From: Spirochaetota bacterium | GTDB lineage: Bacteria; Spirochaetota; Spirochaetia; SPDA01; JAJSAL01 | Reading direction: 5' to 3' | Assembly: GCA_024274705.1 (NCBI GenBank) | Contig: JAJSAL010000135.1 | Coordinates: forward strand, 1 to 64,000 | DNA length: 64,000 bases | Part shown: positions 1 through 8,195 of the stretch, piece after piece | Numbering within the stretch: the first letter of the stretch is position 1 | Layout of the letters: every line of letters starts with the position of its first letter | Position numbers and translations under genes: made by a program | Notes under the pieces: generated by a model | Seen by the model: only the letters and a program-made list of their open reading frames with translations | The model's database searches: none | Told to the model about the DNA's origin: nothing

Positions 1-5
1 CGTTT

Positions 6-82
<77 letters not shown>

Positions 83-123
83 AAAAAGCAGGCAGCACCT
101 TCCTGGTGCTGGTTGCTTTTTTT
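83..123 (+). terminator. Rho-independent terminator of the tRNA
   Basis: CAGCACC (93-99) pairs with GGTGCTG (105-111) around a short loop. The stem is extended by AAAAAGCA against TGCTTTTT and ends in a run of seven T. It begins directly after the tRNA acceptor stem, so the tRNA is probably a single-gene unit. Confidence 0.8.
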
Positions 124-258
124 GTGGTCGGACCCGGCTGGACTTGAAACGGAGAAGCGGCGCGAAAACATGGAGCGCAAACGACCAGGATGGTCGTTTA
201 GCTTCGGAGGCGGGTCGGAGGGAGACAAACTGGTTCATGGAAAGGCGTAATAAGAGGC

Positions 259-846
259 TTAAGAAAACTTTCGACGCACATGTCGACTGATATAGTTCCA
301 GGTAAGCTTTCTATCGCTGAAAAAGGCAATAATACCGCTGAAAACAATGCCGTTTAAAAAGTAAGCTGCCTGCATCCACCAGGGACAGTGGAAAATATTC
401 AATACCGGCCAACCGGCGTAACCTGTGCCGGAAGTAAGCCGGACACCGGCAAAATTATATCCAAGATATTCAGAGAGTATAAGGAAGAAGGAATAAATAA
501 GAGTAAATTTCAACCATTTGTACCAGCGATTCCTGCCATTAATATGGACGAAAACCAGGAAATACATACCCATGAGCATGGTAGGCCATGCAACGATCGG
601 AAATATAGAAACCCCATAAAAAGAATATTTAAAGACATTATAACCACTGTAGATCTCCTTCGCTGCATATACCCACAGCCAGGAAATGGCCAGTGCAGGG
701 ACCCAGGCCCATATCTTATCTCTTTCGGTAACGAAGCTGAGAATAAATATCATAGAAGGCACCATCAGTACACCTAATTCCATATTAAAGTAGAAGATGA
801 CAGCGGAAATTAACGCAGCAGGTCCCCAAAAAAATGCTTTTTTCAT
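259..846 (-). CDS. Hypothetical multi-pass membrane protein
   Basis: This 195-residue protein is strongly hydrophobic, with about five membrane-spanning stretches separated by short aromatic-rich loops. It ends in a basic tail (RHVRRKFS) that is probably cytoplasmic. The ATG at 846 is chosen as start because GAGGG lies 7 nt before it. The GTG four codons upstream sits inside that ribosome site. I do not recognise the family. The loop with GWPVLNIFHCPWW near residue 145 is a good handle for searches. It lies about 90 nt downstream of the RelA-TPR gene on the same strand, so co-transcription is possible. Confidence 0.65.
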   Translation of the reverse strand: MKKAFFWGPAALISAVIFYFNMELGVLMVPSMIFILSFVTERDKIWAWVPALAISWLWVYAAKEIYSGYNVFKYSFYGVSIFPIVAWPTMLMGMYFLVFVHINGRNRWYKWLKFTLIYSFFLILSEYLGYNFAGVRLTSGTGYAGWPVLNIFHCPWWMQAAYFLNGIVFSGIIAFFSDRKLTWNYISRHVRRKFS

Positions 847-933
847 AATATCCCTCACGAAAAACCTACAGCGAGCAGGTAAATTGGACGCAGCTCCAGC
901 GGTGAAAAAGAACTGCGCCTCGACAAAGTCATG

Positions 934-2196
934 TTACACGCCAAGGTGGGACTTCAGCAATTTACAGAACTGCTGGGCTTGAATCGAATCGGGATCAATA
1001 AGGAGCGCCTTTTCACAATCATCGAGCGCCCGAGAATAATCTCCGGAGTGATAATACGTCTGAGCACGTTGAAAGAGCGCGTCGAACTTAAAAGGATCCA
1101 ACCTCACGGCTCGGCTGAAATCCTCCCGAGCAGCTTCGTATTCCTCCAGTACCTGCAACACAACGCCTCGGTGGTACAATGCCTTTGCGTTATCCGGGTT
1201 CAATCTGATAGACTCATTGAAGTCTGCCAATGCTGCCTTGTAGTCATCTTTGGCAAAATACGCCATCCCCCGATGGACCCTAACGATAGCTTTTACTTGA
1301 TCCTGGGTTGCTATTTTAAGTATTGACGTGTAGAGGGAGATTGCAGATGTGTACTTCCCTGCGTTATGTGAAGAAAGAGCCTTGACCAAAAGCTCATCCA
1401 TAGTGTCACCACCGGCTGGCACAAGCGTCGCAATTACTTCGTCCTCTTCTTGTTTTTCAGCAGGACGCACGGCTGAGGCCTGCTCGTCCCCCATTCCACC
1501 ACTGCAACTCTCCTGGATCTTCCGGGAAAGACTCTCCCTTCTTTTTTTGAGCTCGAGATGTAGCCTGCGCTGGTAATCTCGGATTTCCTGAAATATAAGA
1601 TCAGACAAAGTGAGATTTGCATTCAAAGCGGCGAGCTTGCGCTTCAAGGGCTCATCAAATGGGGCAAACTCAGCCTTGTAAACAAGTTCGTGCTCAATTT
1701 CCGCCCATGCGTCCTGAAGAATTGTCCGCAATTGTATCTCACAGACGACAGAGGCTTCTCGTCCGCAGGACTCCAGGATGTGGTGTGGAACAGCAACGAG
1801 GAAATGGGTGGAACTGTAACCAAACTGATTGAAAGAGTGGTTCATTCCTTTCCGTTCGACCTCGATTACTTCGAAGCTCTCCTGGAGCACGGTTTCGGCT
1901 TTAATGAGGTCCTCAAGAAAATGACACACTATACGGAGACCGAGAACATCGCTGATACGGGGTGCCGGGTCTCCATTCTTTCCCTGATTCGCATTTCTTA
2001 AGCGCTTGAAATAGTAACTCTCGAAAGACTTCACACGCGCTTTTGTGGCAGCGCGTAGCTCCGCTCGCTGCAACCGCTTTGCAACCTCTGCCCTGAGTGC
2101 GGTCAGCACTTCCTCAGCTTTTAGCCGCAGTGCTTCATATTCTATCTGAATCTCCTCCAACTCAGGATATGGAATTTCTGATCTCTGTGTAATCAT
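934..2196 (-). CDS. RelA/SpoT-type (p)ppGpp synthetase with C-terminal TPR repeats
   Basis: A 420-residue protein. Residues 50-210 form a RelA/SpoT nucleotidyltransferase domain of the small alarmone synthetase type. Visible motifs are RVKSFES (54-60, ATP binding), ISDVLGLRIV with D83 (metal), GYSSTH (126-131, GTP-side contacts) and EIQLRT (153-158). No HD hydrolase domain precedes it, so it should make rather than degrade alarmone. A polar, charged linker follows, then about four TPR units (roughly 270-415). The ATG at 2196 overlaps the stop of the upstream cyclase gene by 4 nt, implying translational coupling. The TPRs presumably sense or bind a partner protein. Activity is inferred from motifs only. 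Confidence 0.85.
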   Translation of the reverse strand: MITQRSEIPYPELEEIQIEYEALRLKAEEVLTALRAEVAKRLQRAELRAATKARVKSFESYYFKRLRNANQGKNGDPAPRISDVLGLRIVCHFLEDLIKAETVLQESFEVIEVERKGMNHSFNQFGYSSTHFLVAVPHHILESCGREASVVCEIQLRTILQDAWAEIEHELVYKAEFAPFDEPLKRKLAALNANLTLSDLIFQEIRDYQRRLHLELKKRRESLSRKIQESCSGGMGDEQASAVRPAEKQEEDEVIATLVPAGGDTMDELLVKALSSHNAGKYTSAISLYTSILKIATQDQVKAIVRVHRGMAYFAKDDYKAALADFNESIRLNPDNAKALYHRGVVLQVLEEYEAAREDFSRAVRLDPFKFDALFQRAQTYYHSGDYSRALDDCEKALLIDPDSIQAQQFCKLLKSHLGV

Positions 2197-3542
2197 TTCT
2201 TTGATTTTTCCAGAGCAAAAATTCGCTTACCATTTCTGAATACACTCACCACACCTGTGGATTGCGATATTACGACCGAAAAGGCTGCTGTGGTTGCCGT
2301 TATTGCTGCAGCGGCGGTATGTCGGGCTCCAAGACCTGCCGGTAACTCTTCTGTAGCCTTCTCAGGCTTCAGGAAAACCCCTGCAGACATAACCACTCCA
2401 TCTCCCCGGATCACGAACGCCCCATCGATAGTGGCGAACTCCTTGATCGTCTCCTCCAGGAATGGATCCATGATTGACTTCTCGTCATCCCGATATCCGC
2501 GGAAAGGATTGATGACCATTTGCTGGCAAGACTTCACAACCTGCTCGTAGTCCCCAATTACAAAAATTGCACCAACCGGCCTGCCTTCCCGGCCCTCCCG
2601 GGCCAGATCCATGGCAATCTGTAGCGCTCTCTCCAATATCGGAGGTTTAAGGTCGCCAAGAACAGCGGAGGTAGAGCTGGATAGGAATGGTGAGAATTTG
2701 GTACCGACGTCAATCACCATCAGCGTGTCGAGAAACCCAGAGTCCGGGGCTCCAGAAACACTTACGACCCGGTCGCCGCTGCGGAACAGGCCTTCTGAGA
2801 CCCCAAAAAGGAGCGACATCTCTACCTGTTTAGTCCGATTTAGACCGGCAAACGGTGCCACAAGCACTCGAGCGAATCCCTCAGCGTGCTTCCGGTCACC
2901 AGCCTTACCGGGGATTACGACGATTATCTTCTCTCTATCTCTGATTCCATTGATGTAGTCTGTTACCCCCAGGGCGTTAGCGTGTACGAGAACTGCTTTC
3001 GCCCGGGCTTCCTGTGCCACTGCGAGAGCGTGGTTCACAATCATCAAAGTGAGTCTCTGCTTGTTTATCTCAGGGGGCTTGTGCGGGGCTTCAATGATGC
3101 CAAGAAATACCTGGTGGAACTCGTCTTTAGAACGCGCATCCAACAGCTGCTTCTGGAACGCCATATCCTTCAGCAGACGAGCAATCTCCGCTAACAGGAG
3201 GATGTGCTGATCAGGCTTCTCCTCGTCCCCCAGGATCATAAACAGCAGATGAACTGGTTTCGCATCGCCGGAATCATACACAATCCCTTCTCTGCTCCTA
3301 CCAACGGCAAGGATGAAACGTCCCAGGCTAGGCAAACGGGCATGAGGTATAGCAACCCCCGACGCGATCCATGAACTGATAATCTTCTCTCGCTTCCAAA
3401 TTGCCTCGAGAATCTTATGAGGACCCAACGAGGGCTCGTCTTTACACAACGAGTTTACCATCTCCTCCAGTGCTTCTTCTTTCGTACGGCTCCGAAGAAA
3501 AACGATTTTTAAAGGCGAGAGGAAATCAGACAGGTGCACCAT
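2193..3542 (-). CDS. PTS EIIA type-2 / pyruvate-kinase-C-like / diadenylate cyclase (DAC) fusion
   Basis: A 449-residue, three-part protein. Residues 1-150 are a PtsN-like EIIA domain with the phosphorylatable His in VAIPHARL (H67). Residues about 155-300 resemble the pyruvate-kinase C-terminal-like domain found in archaeal DacZ cyclases. Residues about 305-449 are a DisA_N/DAC domain with DGA (373-375) and GARHTAAAAIT (405-415). Most bacterial cyclases have RHR where this has RHT, so catalysis is likely but not certain. The product would be c-di-AMP from two ATP. The open frame extends to a TTG at 3713. I chose the ATG at 3542 because it starts exactly at the EIIA fold and a promoter lies between the two candidates. 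It overlaps the alarmone synthetase gene by 4 nt. Confidence 0.8.
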   Translation of the reverse strand: MVHLSDFLSPLKIVFLRSRTKEEALEEMVNSLCKDEPSLGPHKILEAIWKREKIISSWIASGVAIPHARLPSLGRFILAVGRSREGIVYDSGDAKPVHLLFMILGDEEKPDQHILLLAEIARLLKDMAFQKQLLDARSKDEFHQVFLGIIEAPHKPPEINKQRLTLMIVNHALAVAQEARAKAVLVHANALGVTDYINGIRDREKIIVVIPGKAGDRKHAEGFARVLVAPFAGLNRTKQVEMSLLFGVSEGLFRSGDRVVSVSGAPDSGFLDTLMVIDVGTKFSPFLSSSTSAVLGDLKPPILERALQIAMDLAREGREGRPVGAIFVIGDYEQVVKSCQQMVINPFRGYRDDEKSIMDPFLEETIKEFATIDGAFVIRGDGVVMSAGVFLKPEKATEELPAGLGARHTAAAAITATTAAFSVVISQSTGVVSVFRNGKRIFALEKSKK

Positions 3543-3556
3543 GCTCTTCTTTCTGC

Positions 3557-3586
3557 AATGTACCACGGATACAACCCGATAGTCAA
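3557..3586 (-). promoter_or_regulatory. Candidate promoter for the cyclase/alarmone operon
   Basis: Read on the minus strand, TTGACT (3586-3581) and TACATT (3562-3557) are separated by 18 nt. They sit 14 nt before the ATG at 3542. This supports the shorter start of the cyclase gene and a very short 5' leader. Confidence 0.4.
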
Positions 3587-3620
3587 TGATGAGGATTTCA
3601 AACGGATGGATCTTGTACTT

Positions 3621-3745
3621 TTTACTGTCCCGCAAGATGCCCGACTCGCAGAATGCCAAATCCCAATCAATCCATCTTCGAATACTCACAGGACAGTAAA
3701 TCGACCCTTGCAATCAGAAGCTTAACCGAAGTTTTGCTGGACAGT
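3621..3745. repeat. Three copies of GGACAGT/ACTGTCC upstream of the cyclase gene
   Basis: TTTACTGTCC at 3621-3630 is the exact reverse complement of GGACAGTAAA at 3691-3700. GGACAGT recurs at 3739-3745. The 10-bp inverted pair, 60 nt apart, flanks a region just upstream of the candidate promoter and could be a regulator binding array. Confidence 0.4.
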
Positions 3746-3750
3746 TGAGT

Positions 3751-4785
3751 TCACGGAAATGTCATGACTACTTTAATCGCATTATCCTTTTTAGTACTGG
3801 CAAGTTCAAACCCGAGTTGTGCCTTTTCAATCGGGAGCTCATGGGTGATAATACCGGCAACATCCACCTGACGTGAAGCTGCAAGTTTGATAGAACGCTG
3901 GAAATCAAAGAGGTTGGCCGAGTAAGTTCCTATTATGCTTACTTCCTTGTGAATCACATCATAAGCCGTAAACTTCAATTCCTCTTCAGGGAGGAAGGCA
4001 ACCACGACGATTATTCCTCGTCGTTTTACGATCTTAAGCCCAGTACCTAAAAGCGATGCATCATCCGCACAGATGACAACAACATCCACACCCGTTCCCT
4101 TTGTGATATCATCAACACCTGATATAAAATTCTTATCAGGCAGGAGAAAATCATGAGCGGCTCCTAACCGCTTACAGCCTATATCCAGACAATGCTGATG
4201 AATATCAGCAATAATAATGGGCCCGGCACCGAGGCTCTTTGAAACAGATGAAAAAAGCCCTCCGATGGAACCGCAACCCAGAATGACTACCGACTGCTCC
4301 GGTTTCAACTCTACTCTCCCGGCAATGTGCACAGCAACTGAAAGTGCTTCAACCGCCGCACCTTCTGCGAAGGAAAGAGCCCCAGGCAAAGAGAATACCG
4401 AACTCTCAGGAACAGCGACATACTCCCCGAAAGCGCCGGGCCATTCCGGAGTGCCTAGAAATTTTTTTGATGGGCACAAATTCGGATGGCCGGATAAGCA
4501 GAAACGACATGTTCCGCAGACCCGTTGCGGATCGATTACGACACGCGCACCCACTTCCACGCTTCTTACATCTCTGCCGATTTCAGTTACGACACCGGAC
4601 ATCTCATGACCCAGAACAACCGGGGCCTTACGGAACGGATGCGTACCGTTAAAAGCATGAACTTCTGAACCACAAATCCCCACTGTTCTCGTATTAACGA
4701 GGACCCAATCAGGGTTTGGAATAACAGGTACTGGAATATCGCTTATTTTAATCCGGCATTTCTCTTCAAGGATCGCAGCTTTCAT
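3751..4785 (-). CDS. Zinc-dependent medium-chain alcohol/polyol dehydrogenase
   Basis: A 344-residue MDR-family enzyme that oxidises an alcohol or polyol with NAD(P). The catalytic zinc motif is GICGSEVH (C38), with the downstream GHE (H60, E61). The structural zinc cysteines are C90, C93, C96 and C104. The Rossmann motif is ILGCGSIGG. The ATG at 4785 is preceded by GGGAG at 7 nt. An ATG six codons upstream is less well placed. The substrate cannot be read from sequence; sorbitol- or threonine-dehydrogenase-like relatives share this layout. It precedes the cyclase operon on the same strand, with a 200-nt gap that holds its own promoter signals. Confidence 0.88.
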   Translation of the reverse strand: MKAAILEEKCRIKISDIPVPVIPNPDWVLVNTRTVGICGSEVHAFNGTHPFRKAPVVLGHEMSGVVTEIGRDVRSVEVGARVVIDPQRVCGTCRFCLSGHPNLCPSKKFLGTPEWPGAFGEYVAVPESSVFSLPGALSFAEGAAVEALSVAVHIAGRVELKPEQSVVILGCGSIGGLFSSVSKSLGAGPIIIADIHQHCLDIGCKRLGAAHDFLLPDKNFISGVDDITKGTGVDVVVICADDASLLGTGLKIVKRRGIIVVVAFLPEEELKFTAYDVIHKEVSIIGTYSANLFDFQRSIKLAASRQVDVAGIITHELPIEKAQLGFELASTKKDNAIKVVMTFP

Positions 4786-4877
4786 AAACGTCTCCCATAT
4801 CACTTTCTCTGTTTGCCAACATCACTAATTGTATGTCGTCATCCTGTTTTGGACAACAAGCGCAGCTTTCTCCCTTC

Positions 4878-5579
4878 TTAAATACGATTTACTGTTTCTG
4901 TAATCAGATTACAGATTATTTCTGAGCTTTTTGACAGGAACGAATCAAACTCTCCCGTAGCCTTCTCTCCCGCACCATCGGAGATTATCCGGATAATTAC
5001 AAAAGGTACTTCGTTGCTTTTGCATGTATATCCAACGGCCCCGCCTTCCATTTCTGTACACGCCGCTCCGAATTCCCGCTGGAGCCATTTTATTGTTTCA
5101 GGATCTGAAACAAAGCTATCCCCGGAGACTATTGTGCCTACCAAGAAGGTAGGCGGTGAAGGCATGGTAGCGGCCATATCATCAAAAGTATCAGCAACTA
5201 TATTCACCAAAGCCGGATCAGCTTCTATAAGACGACTCTGATCAGCCAGTTCTCCGTGCCGTCTTCCAAAAGCCGTCAGGTTTACATCAAACTGAATGGC
5301 ATGGGAAGATACCACCACGTCGCCCTGCTTAAGTCCTGGAAGCAGACCCCCGGCTACACCACCGAAAATAATTTTCCCGCAATTGAACGTATCAATAAGA
5401 ATTTGTGTACATAAAGCGGCATTAACCTTGCCGACACCGCATTTAACGATCACAACATCCTTGCTCTTCAGTCTTCCCCTGTGAAAACTGTATACAGCCT
5501 TTTTCACGGTTTCATGCTCTATTAATGCATCATTGATAAGACGGATTTCTTCATCCAGAGCTCCAATAATTCCGATCAT
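4878..5579 (-). CDS. mtnN: 5'-methylthioadenosine/S-adenosylhomocysteine nucleosidase
   Basis: A 233-residue protein with the Pfs/MTAN signatures: IGIIGALDEEI at the N-terminus, CGVGKVNAA for ribose contacts, EMEGGAVG for the base and ribose site, and ISDGAGEKA with the catalytic Asp. It cleaves the glycosidic bond of MTA and SAH, recycling by-products of AdoMet-dependent reactions. AGGAGGAG lies 7 nt before the ATG at 5579; the TTG two codons earlier is too close to that site. The family usually has EMEGAAVA, so GGAVG is a mild variant. Confidence 0.92.
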   Translation of the reverse strand: MIGIIGALDEEIRLINDALIEHETVKKAVYSFHRGRLKSKDVVIVKCGVGKVNAALCTQILIDTFNCGKIIFGGVAGGLLPGLKQGDVVVSSHAIQFDVNLTAFGRRHGELADQSRLIEADPALVNIVADTFDDMAATMPSPPTFLVGTIVSGDSFVSDPETIKWLQREFGAACTEMEGGAVGYTCKSNEVPFVIIRIISDGAGEKATGEFDSFLSKSSEIICNLITETVNRI

Positions 5580-5657
5580 ATTCAAACTCCTCCTAGCTCA
5601 TAATAATACAATTAGGATAGCAAGTTTAAAGTCTTAACTGTTTTTCACCGCTGAAGA

Positions 5658-6254
5658 TTAAGATTCAGTTATTATGACGTTGCCCCTGGTTATATCCATC
5701 AGTTCCAACCTGAGCTGTTCCGACCTCTCTTCCTCAACTCTGCACACAAGACTGACGTCGGTCTCAAAATGTTCCTGTTCTACTGCAGCCCTGTGCTGCT
5801 TCAAAGCTTTTCGAATTCCATCGTAATCTGCATATCCGAACCGCATGTGCAGAACAGTTTCTGTTACCTGTTTTTTTACGGGTATACCATCGATAACAGC
5901 TTTCACACTCCCGGTATACGCCTTTACCAGGCCGCCTTTACCCAGTTTTATCCCGCCGAAATAACGTACCACGGTAACCAGAATATTGGTAAGACCGCTG
6001 TACTGAAGGACCGCAAGGACGGGTTTTCCTGCTGTACCTTTCGGTTCCCCGTCATCAGACAGACCCAGGGCCTGGCTCTTCTCATCTCCCAGGATGTACG
6101 CCCACACTACATGACTGCATTTCGGGTGTTCCGCCCTGGCATCACGGATCAAGCCTTTCGCCGCTTCTTCCGTTTTCACCGGATGTGCAGCTGCGATAAA
6201 GAGGGACTTTTTAATTTCCAGCTGACGGGTTCGTTCTTCTACGGGAATTAACAA
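5658..6254 (-). CDS. yigZ: YigZ/IMPACT family protein
   Basis: A 198-residue protein with the two-domain YigZ layout: an N-terminal IMPACT domain with KSLFIAAAHPV, SDDGEPKGTAGKP and VTVVRYFGGIKLGKGGLV, then a small ferredoxin-like C-terminal domain. Relatives are linked to translation or proline-peptide handling, but the biochemical role is not settled. The start is a TTG with AGGAG 7 nt upstream. It diverges from the pyrE-like gene across a 120-nt spacer. Confidence 0.88.
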   Translation of the reverse strand: MLIPVEERTRQLEIKKSLFIAAAHPVKTEEAAKGLIRDARAEHPKCSHVVWAYILGDEKSQALGLSDDGEPKGTAGKPVLAVLQYSGLTNILVTVVRYFGGIKLGKGGLVKAYTGSVKAVIDGIPVKKQVTETVLHMRFGYADYDGIRKALKQHRAAVEQEHFETDVSLVCRVEEERSEQLRLELMDITRGNVIITES

Positions 6255-6376
6255 AAAAATCTCCTGTTATCAGTTCATCCCGATTATAGTAAAAACAGAA
6301 GAACAACGCTATGGACACCGCGATACGGGTAGACAGAACGTGTCACTTTCTATTATAAGATGCATTGGAGTATTAC

Positions 6377-7306
6377 ATGGATAACGCTGAGAGTATGATA
6401 TCCCTCTTTCTCGATTCCGGCGGGTTTCGGGAACTGGATACTCCAGTGATCGTTACATCCGGAGAGTTTATCACTCCCTTTTTCTGTAACGCTGAAAAGG
6501 TGTGCGGAGACATTAATATCGAAAGCTTTTTGGCAGCCCACGGAGATGATCCTCAAGCTGTTATTGATCATGCCGTAAGCCTCTCCCGGTCACACCCTGC
6601 ATTTAAAAACGTGATCGATGCTATGGCAGTCAAAGCCGGGGAGCTGTTAGGAGAACCGGGTCCGGAAAGAAAACCCGCCGTTTCCGGGGGCCAGCGGAGA
6701 GACTGGATCTTTTCCGGTCCTGTAGCCAACAGGCTTCACCTCCCGCATATCTCCATATTCAAAGACCGGCAGGTGATCCTTCATCATCCCTCCGGGGAAA
6801 AGGACACCGAAGATCCCGACTTGAGTGGATACAAGGTGGTTCACGTCGCAGACCTCATTACCCGGGGATCCAGCATCTATTCAAAGGACACACCATCAGG
6901 AGGACACACCGGATGGGTTCCGGTGTTACGAAACCGGGGGGCGGAAATAAACGACCTGATCACCCTGGTCAGCAGGAACCAGGGAGGGGAGGAAATGCTT
7001 GCCCGGGAAGGAGTGAACGTGTATCCCTTTATAACCGTGGACAAGCAGTTTATAGCCGGATACGCCGAAAATCCGGAACCTTCACTCCTGTTTCTGAAAA
7101 ATCCCGCCGGCTGGACAAAGCATTATCTAAGGGAGAACGGTCCTGATATTCTGCTGGAGTATTGTTTACATGACGTAAAAAAGCTGCCGAGACTGGAAAA
7201 GTTCCTCCATCATTACCAGGAGTTCTTAGGGGATATGAAGTGGACAGGGATGATCCGGAAACGTATGAATGCGGTTAAACAAGGCGGAAACCATGGGGAT
7301 GTATGA
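6377..7306 (+). CDS. pyrE: Orotate phosphoribosyltransferase-like protein
   Basis: A 309-residue protein, longer than typical PyrE (about 210). Its central part contains a degenerate PRPP-binding loop VVHVADLITRGSS. Before it is FSGPVANRLHLPHISIF and after it a hydrophobic core typical of type-I PRTases. It overlaps pyrF by 14 nt, which supports a role in the UMP pathway (orotate + PRPP to OMP). GGAG lies 6 nt before the chosen ATG at 6377. The PRTase assignment rests on the loop and on the pyrF neighbour. The extra N- and C-terminal segments are unexplained. Confidence 0.68.
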   Translation: MDNAESMISLFLDSGGFRELDTPVIVTSGEFITPFFCNAEKVCGDINIESFLAAHGDDPQAVIDHAVSLSRSHPAFKNVIDAMAVKAGELLGEPGPERKPAVSGGQRRDWIFSGPVANRLHLPHISIFKDRQVILHHPSGEKDTEDPDLSGYKVVHVADLITRGSSIYSKDTPSGGHTGWVPVLRNRGAEINDLITLVSRNQGGEEMLAREGVNVYPFITVDKQFIAGYAENPEPSLLFLKNPAGWTKHYLRENGPDILLEYCLHDVKKLPRLEKFLHHYQEFLGDMKWTGMIRKRMNAVKQGGNHGDV

Positions 7307-8183
7307 GAAGTGGCTTAAGGTAGTTGATTTAAAAAACAGTGTTCTCTGTGCCGGGATAGACCCGGCTCCTTTTGAAATGGGGAGGGGGGAGAAAGGGCTG
7401 AAAAAGGGTACTGTGAAAAGAGACTGGGCCCTGACCTATCTGGAAGCAGTGGCACCGTTCTGTGGGGCTGTCAAACCGAATCTTCAGTACTGGAAGGATC
7501 CGGGAGATGCAGAAACATTGGAAGAAATTTATCAAGCCTCGAAGGATATGGATATCCTTGTGATAGAAGATAGCAAGATCGCCGACATCGGTCCGACCAA
7601 CGACGCCGGTATTTACTATACAGCGTACCGGGCAGACGGAGTGACCTTTTCCCCGTTTGCCGGCAACATAGGAGAAGCCTGCAAGAGCGCCAGCGCCCAT
7701 GGAATCGGCATTATTCCCATGTGCCTTATGAGTAATCCTGAGTACCTATCTGAAAAGAACAAGCTGGTCGCGGTGGAAGGGAGCAATAATGAATACCGGG
7801 ATAAAGACCTGGTCACACTGAAGAAGGGTATATGGGTGAGGCAGTATCTTCATCTTGCACACCAGGCGGCTGTCTTGGGAGCCGACGGGGTCGTCGTGGG
7901 AGCACCGAGTGATCAGAATCACATCACTATGAAAGACTTACAAGGTATAGGTTATTACTTAAGGTCAGACATGCTTATCCTGGCTCCGGGAATCGGTGCC
8001 CAGGGAGGTGAAGCTGACGCTCTTTTCGCCGCCTTCGGCAGCAGCCGGGTGATCATCAACGTGGGGAGATCTCTCATGCTGCCCGAGGGGAGCGGCTCCA
8101 CTCCGGAGGACCAGGCAGAAACTGCGAAATGGTTTTGCAACCTGTTGAATTCATCCAGAAATGAAACCTGCAGGGGCGGCTGA
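7293..8183 (+). CDS. pyrF: Orotidine 5'-phosphate decarboxylase
   Basis: A 296-residue OMP decarboxylase of the longer subfamily. KPNLQYW near residue 55 and VIEDSKIADIGPTND near residue 90 carry the Lys and the D-x-K-x-x-D catalytic set. GVVVGAP and ILAPGIGAQGG near the C-terminus bind phosphate. It makes UMP from OMP in the cytoplasm. The ATG at 7293 lies inside the end of the pyrE-like gene, with AGGCGG upstream. Another ATG two codons later is also possible. It is convergent with pyrB, 12 nt away. Confidence 0.92.
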   Translation: MGMYEKWLKVVDLKNSVLCAGIDPAPFEMGRGEKGLKKGTVKRDWALTYLEAVAPFCGAVKPNLQYWKDPGDAETLEEIYQASKDMDILVIEDSKIADIGPTNDAGIYYTAYRADGVTFSPFAGNIGEACKSASAHGIGIIPMCLMSNPEYLSEKNKLVAVEGSNNEYRDKDLVTLKKGIWVRQYLHLAHQAAVLGADGVVVGAPSDQNHITMKDLQGIGYYLRSDMLILAPGIGAQGGEADALFAAFGSSRVIINVGRSLMLPEGSGSTPEDQAETAKWFCNLLNSSRNETCRGG

Positions 8184-8195
8184 GCTGACCCATGA

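Noticed and set aside
3543-3713. A 57-codon N-terminal extension of the cyclase gene from a TTG
   Set aside because: The extension does not look like EIIA, a promoter lies within it, and the fold begins at ATG 3542.
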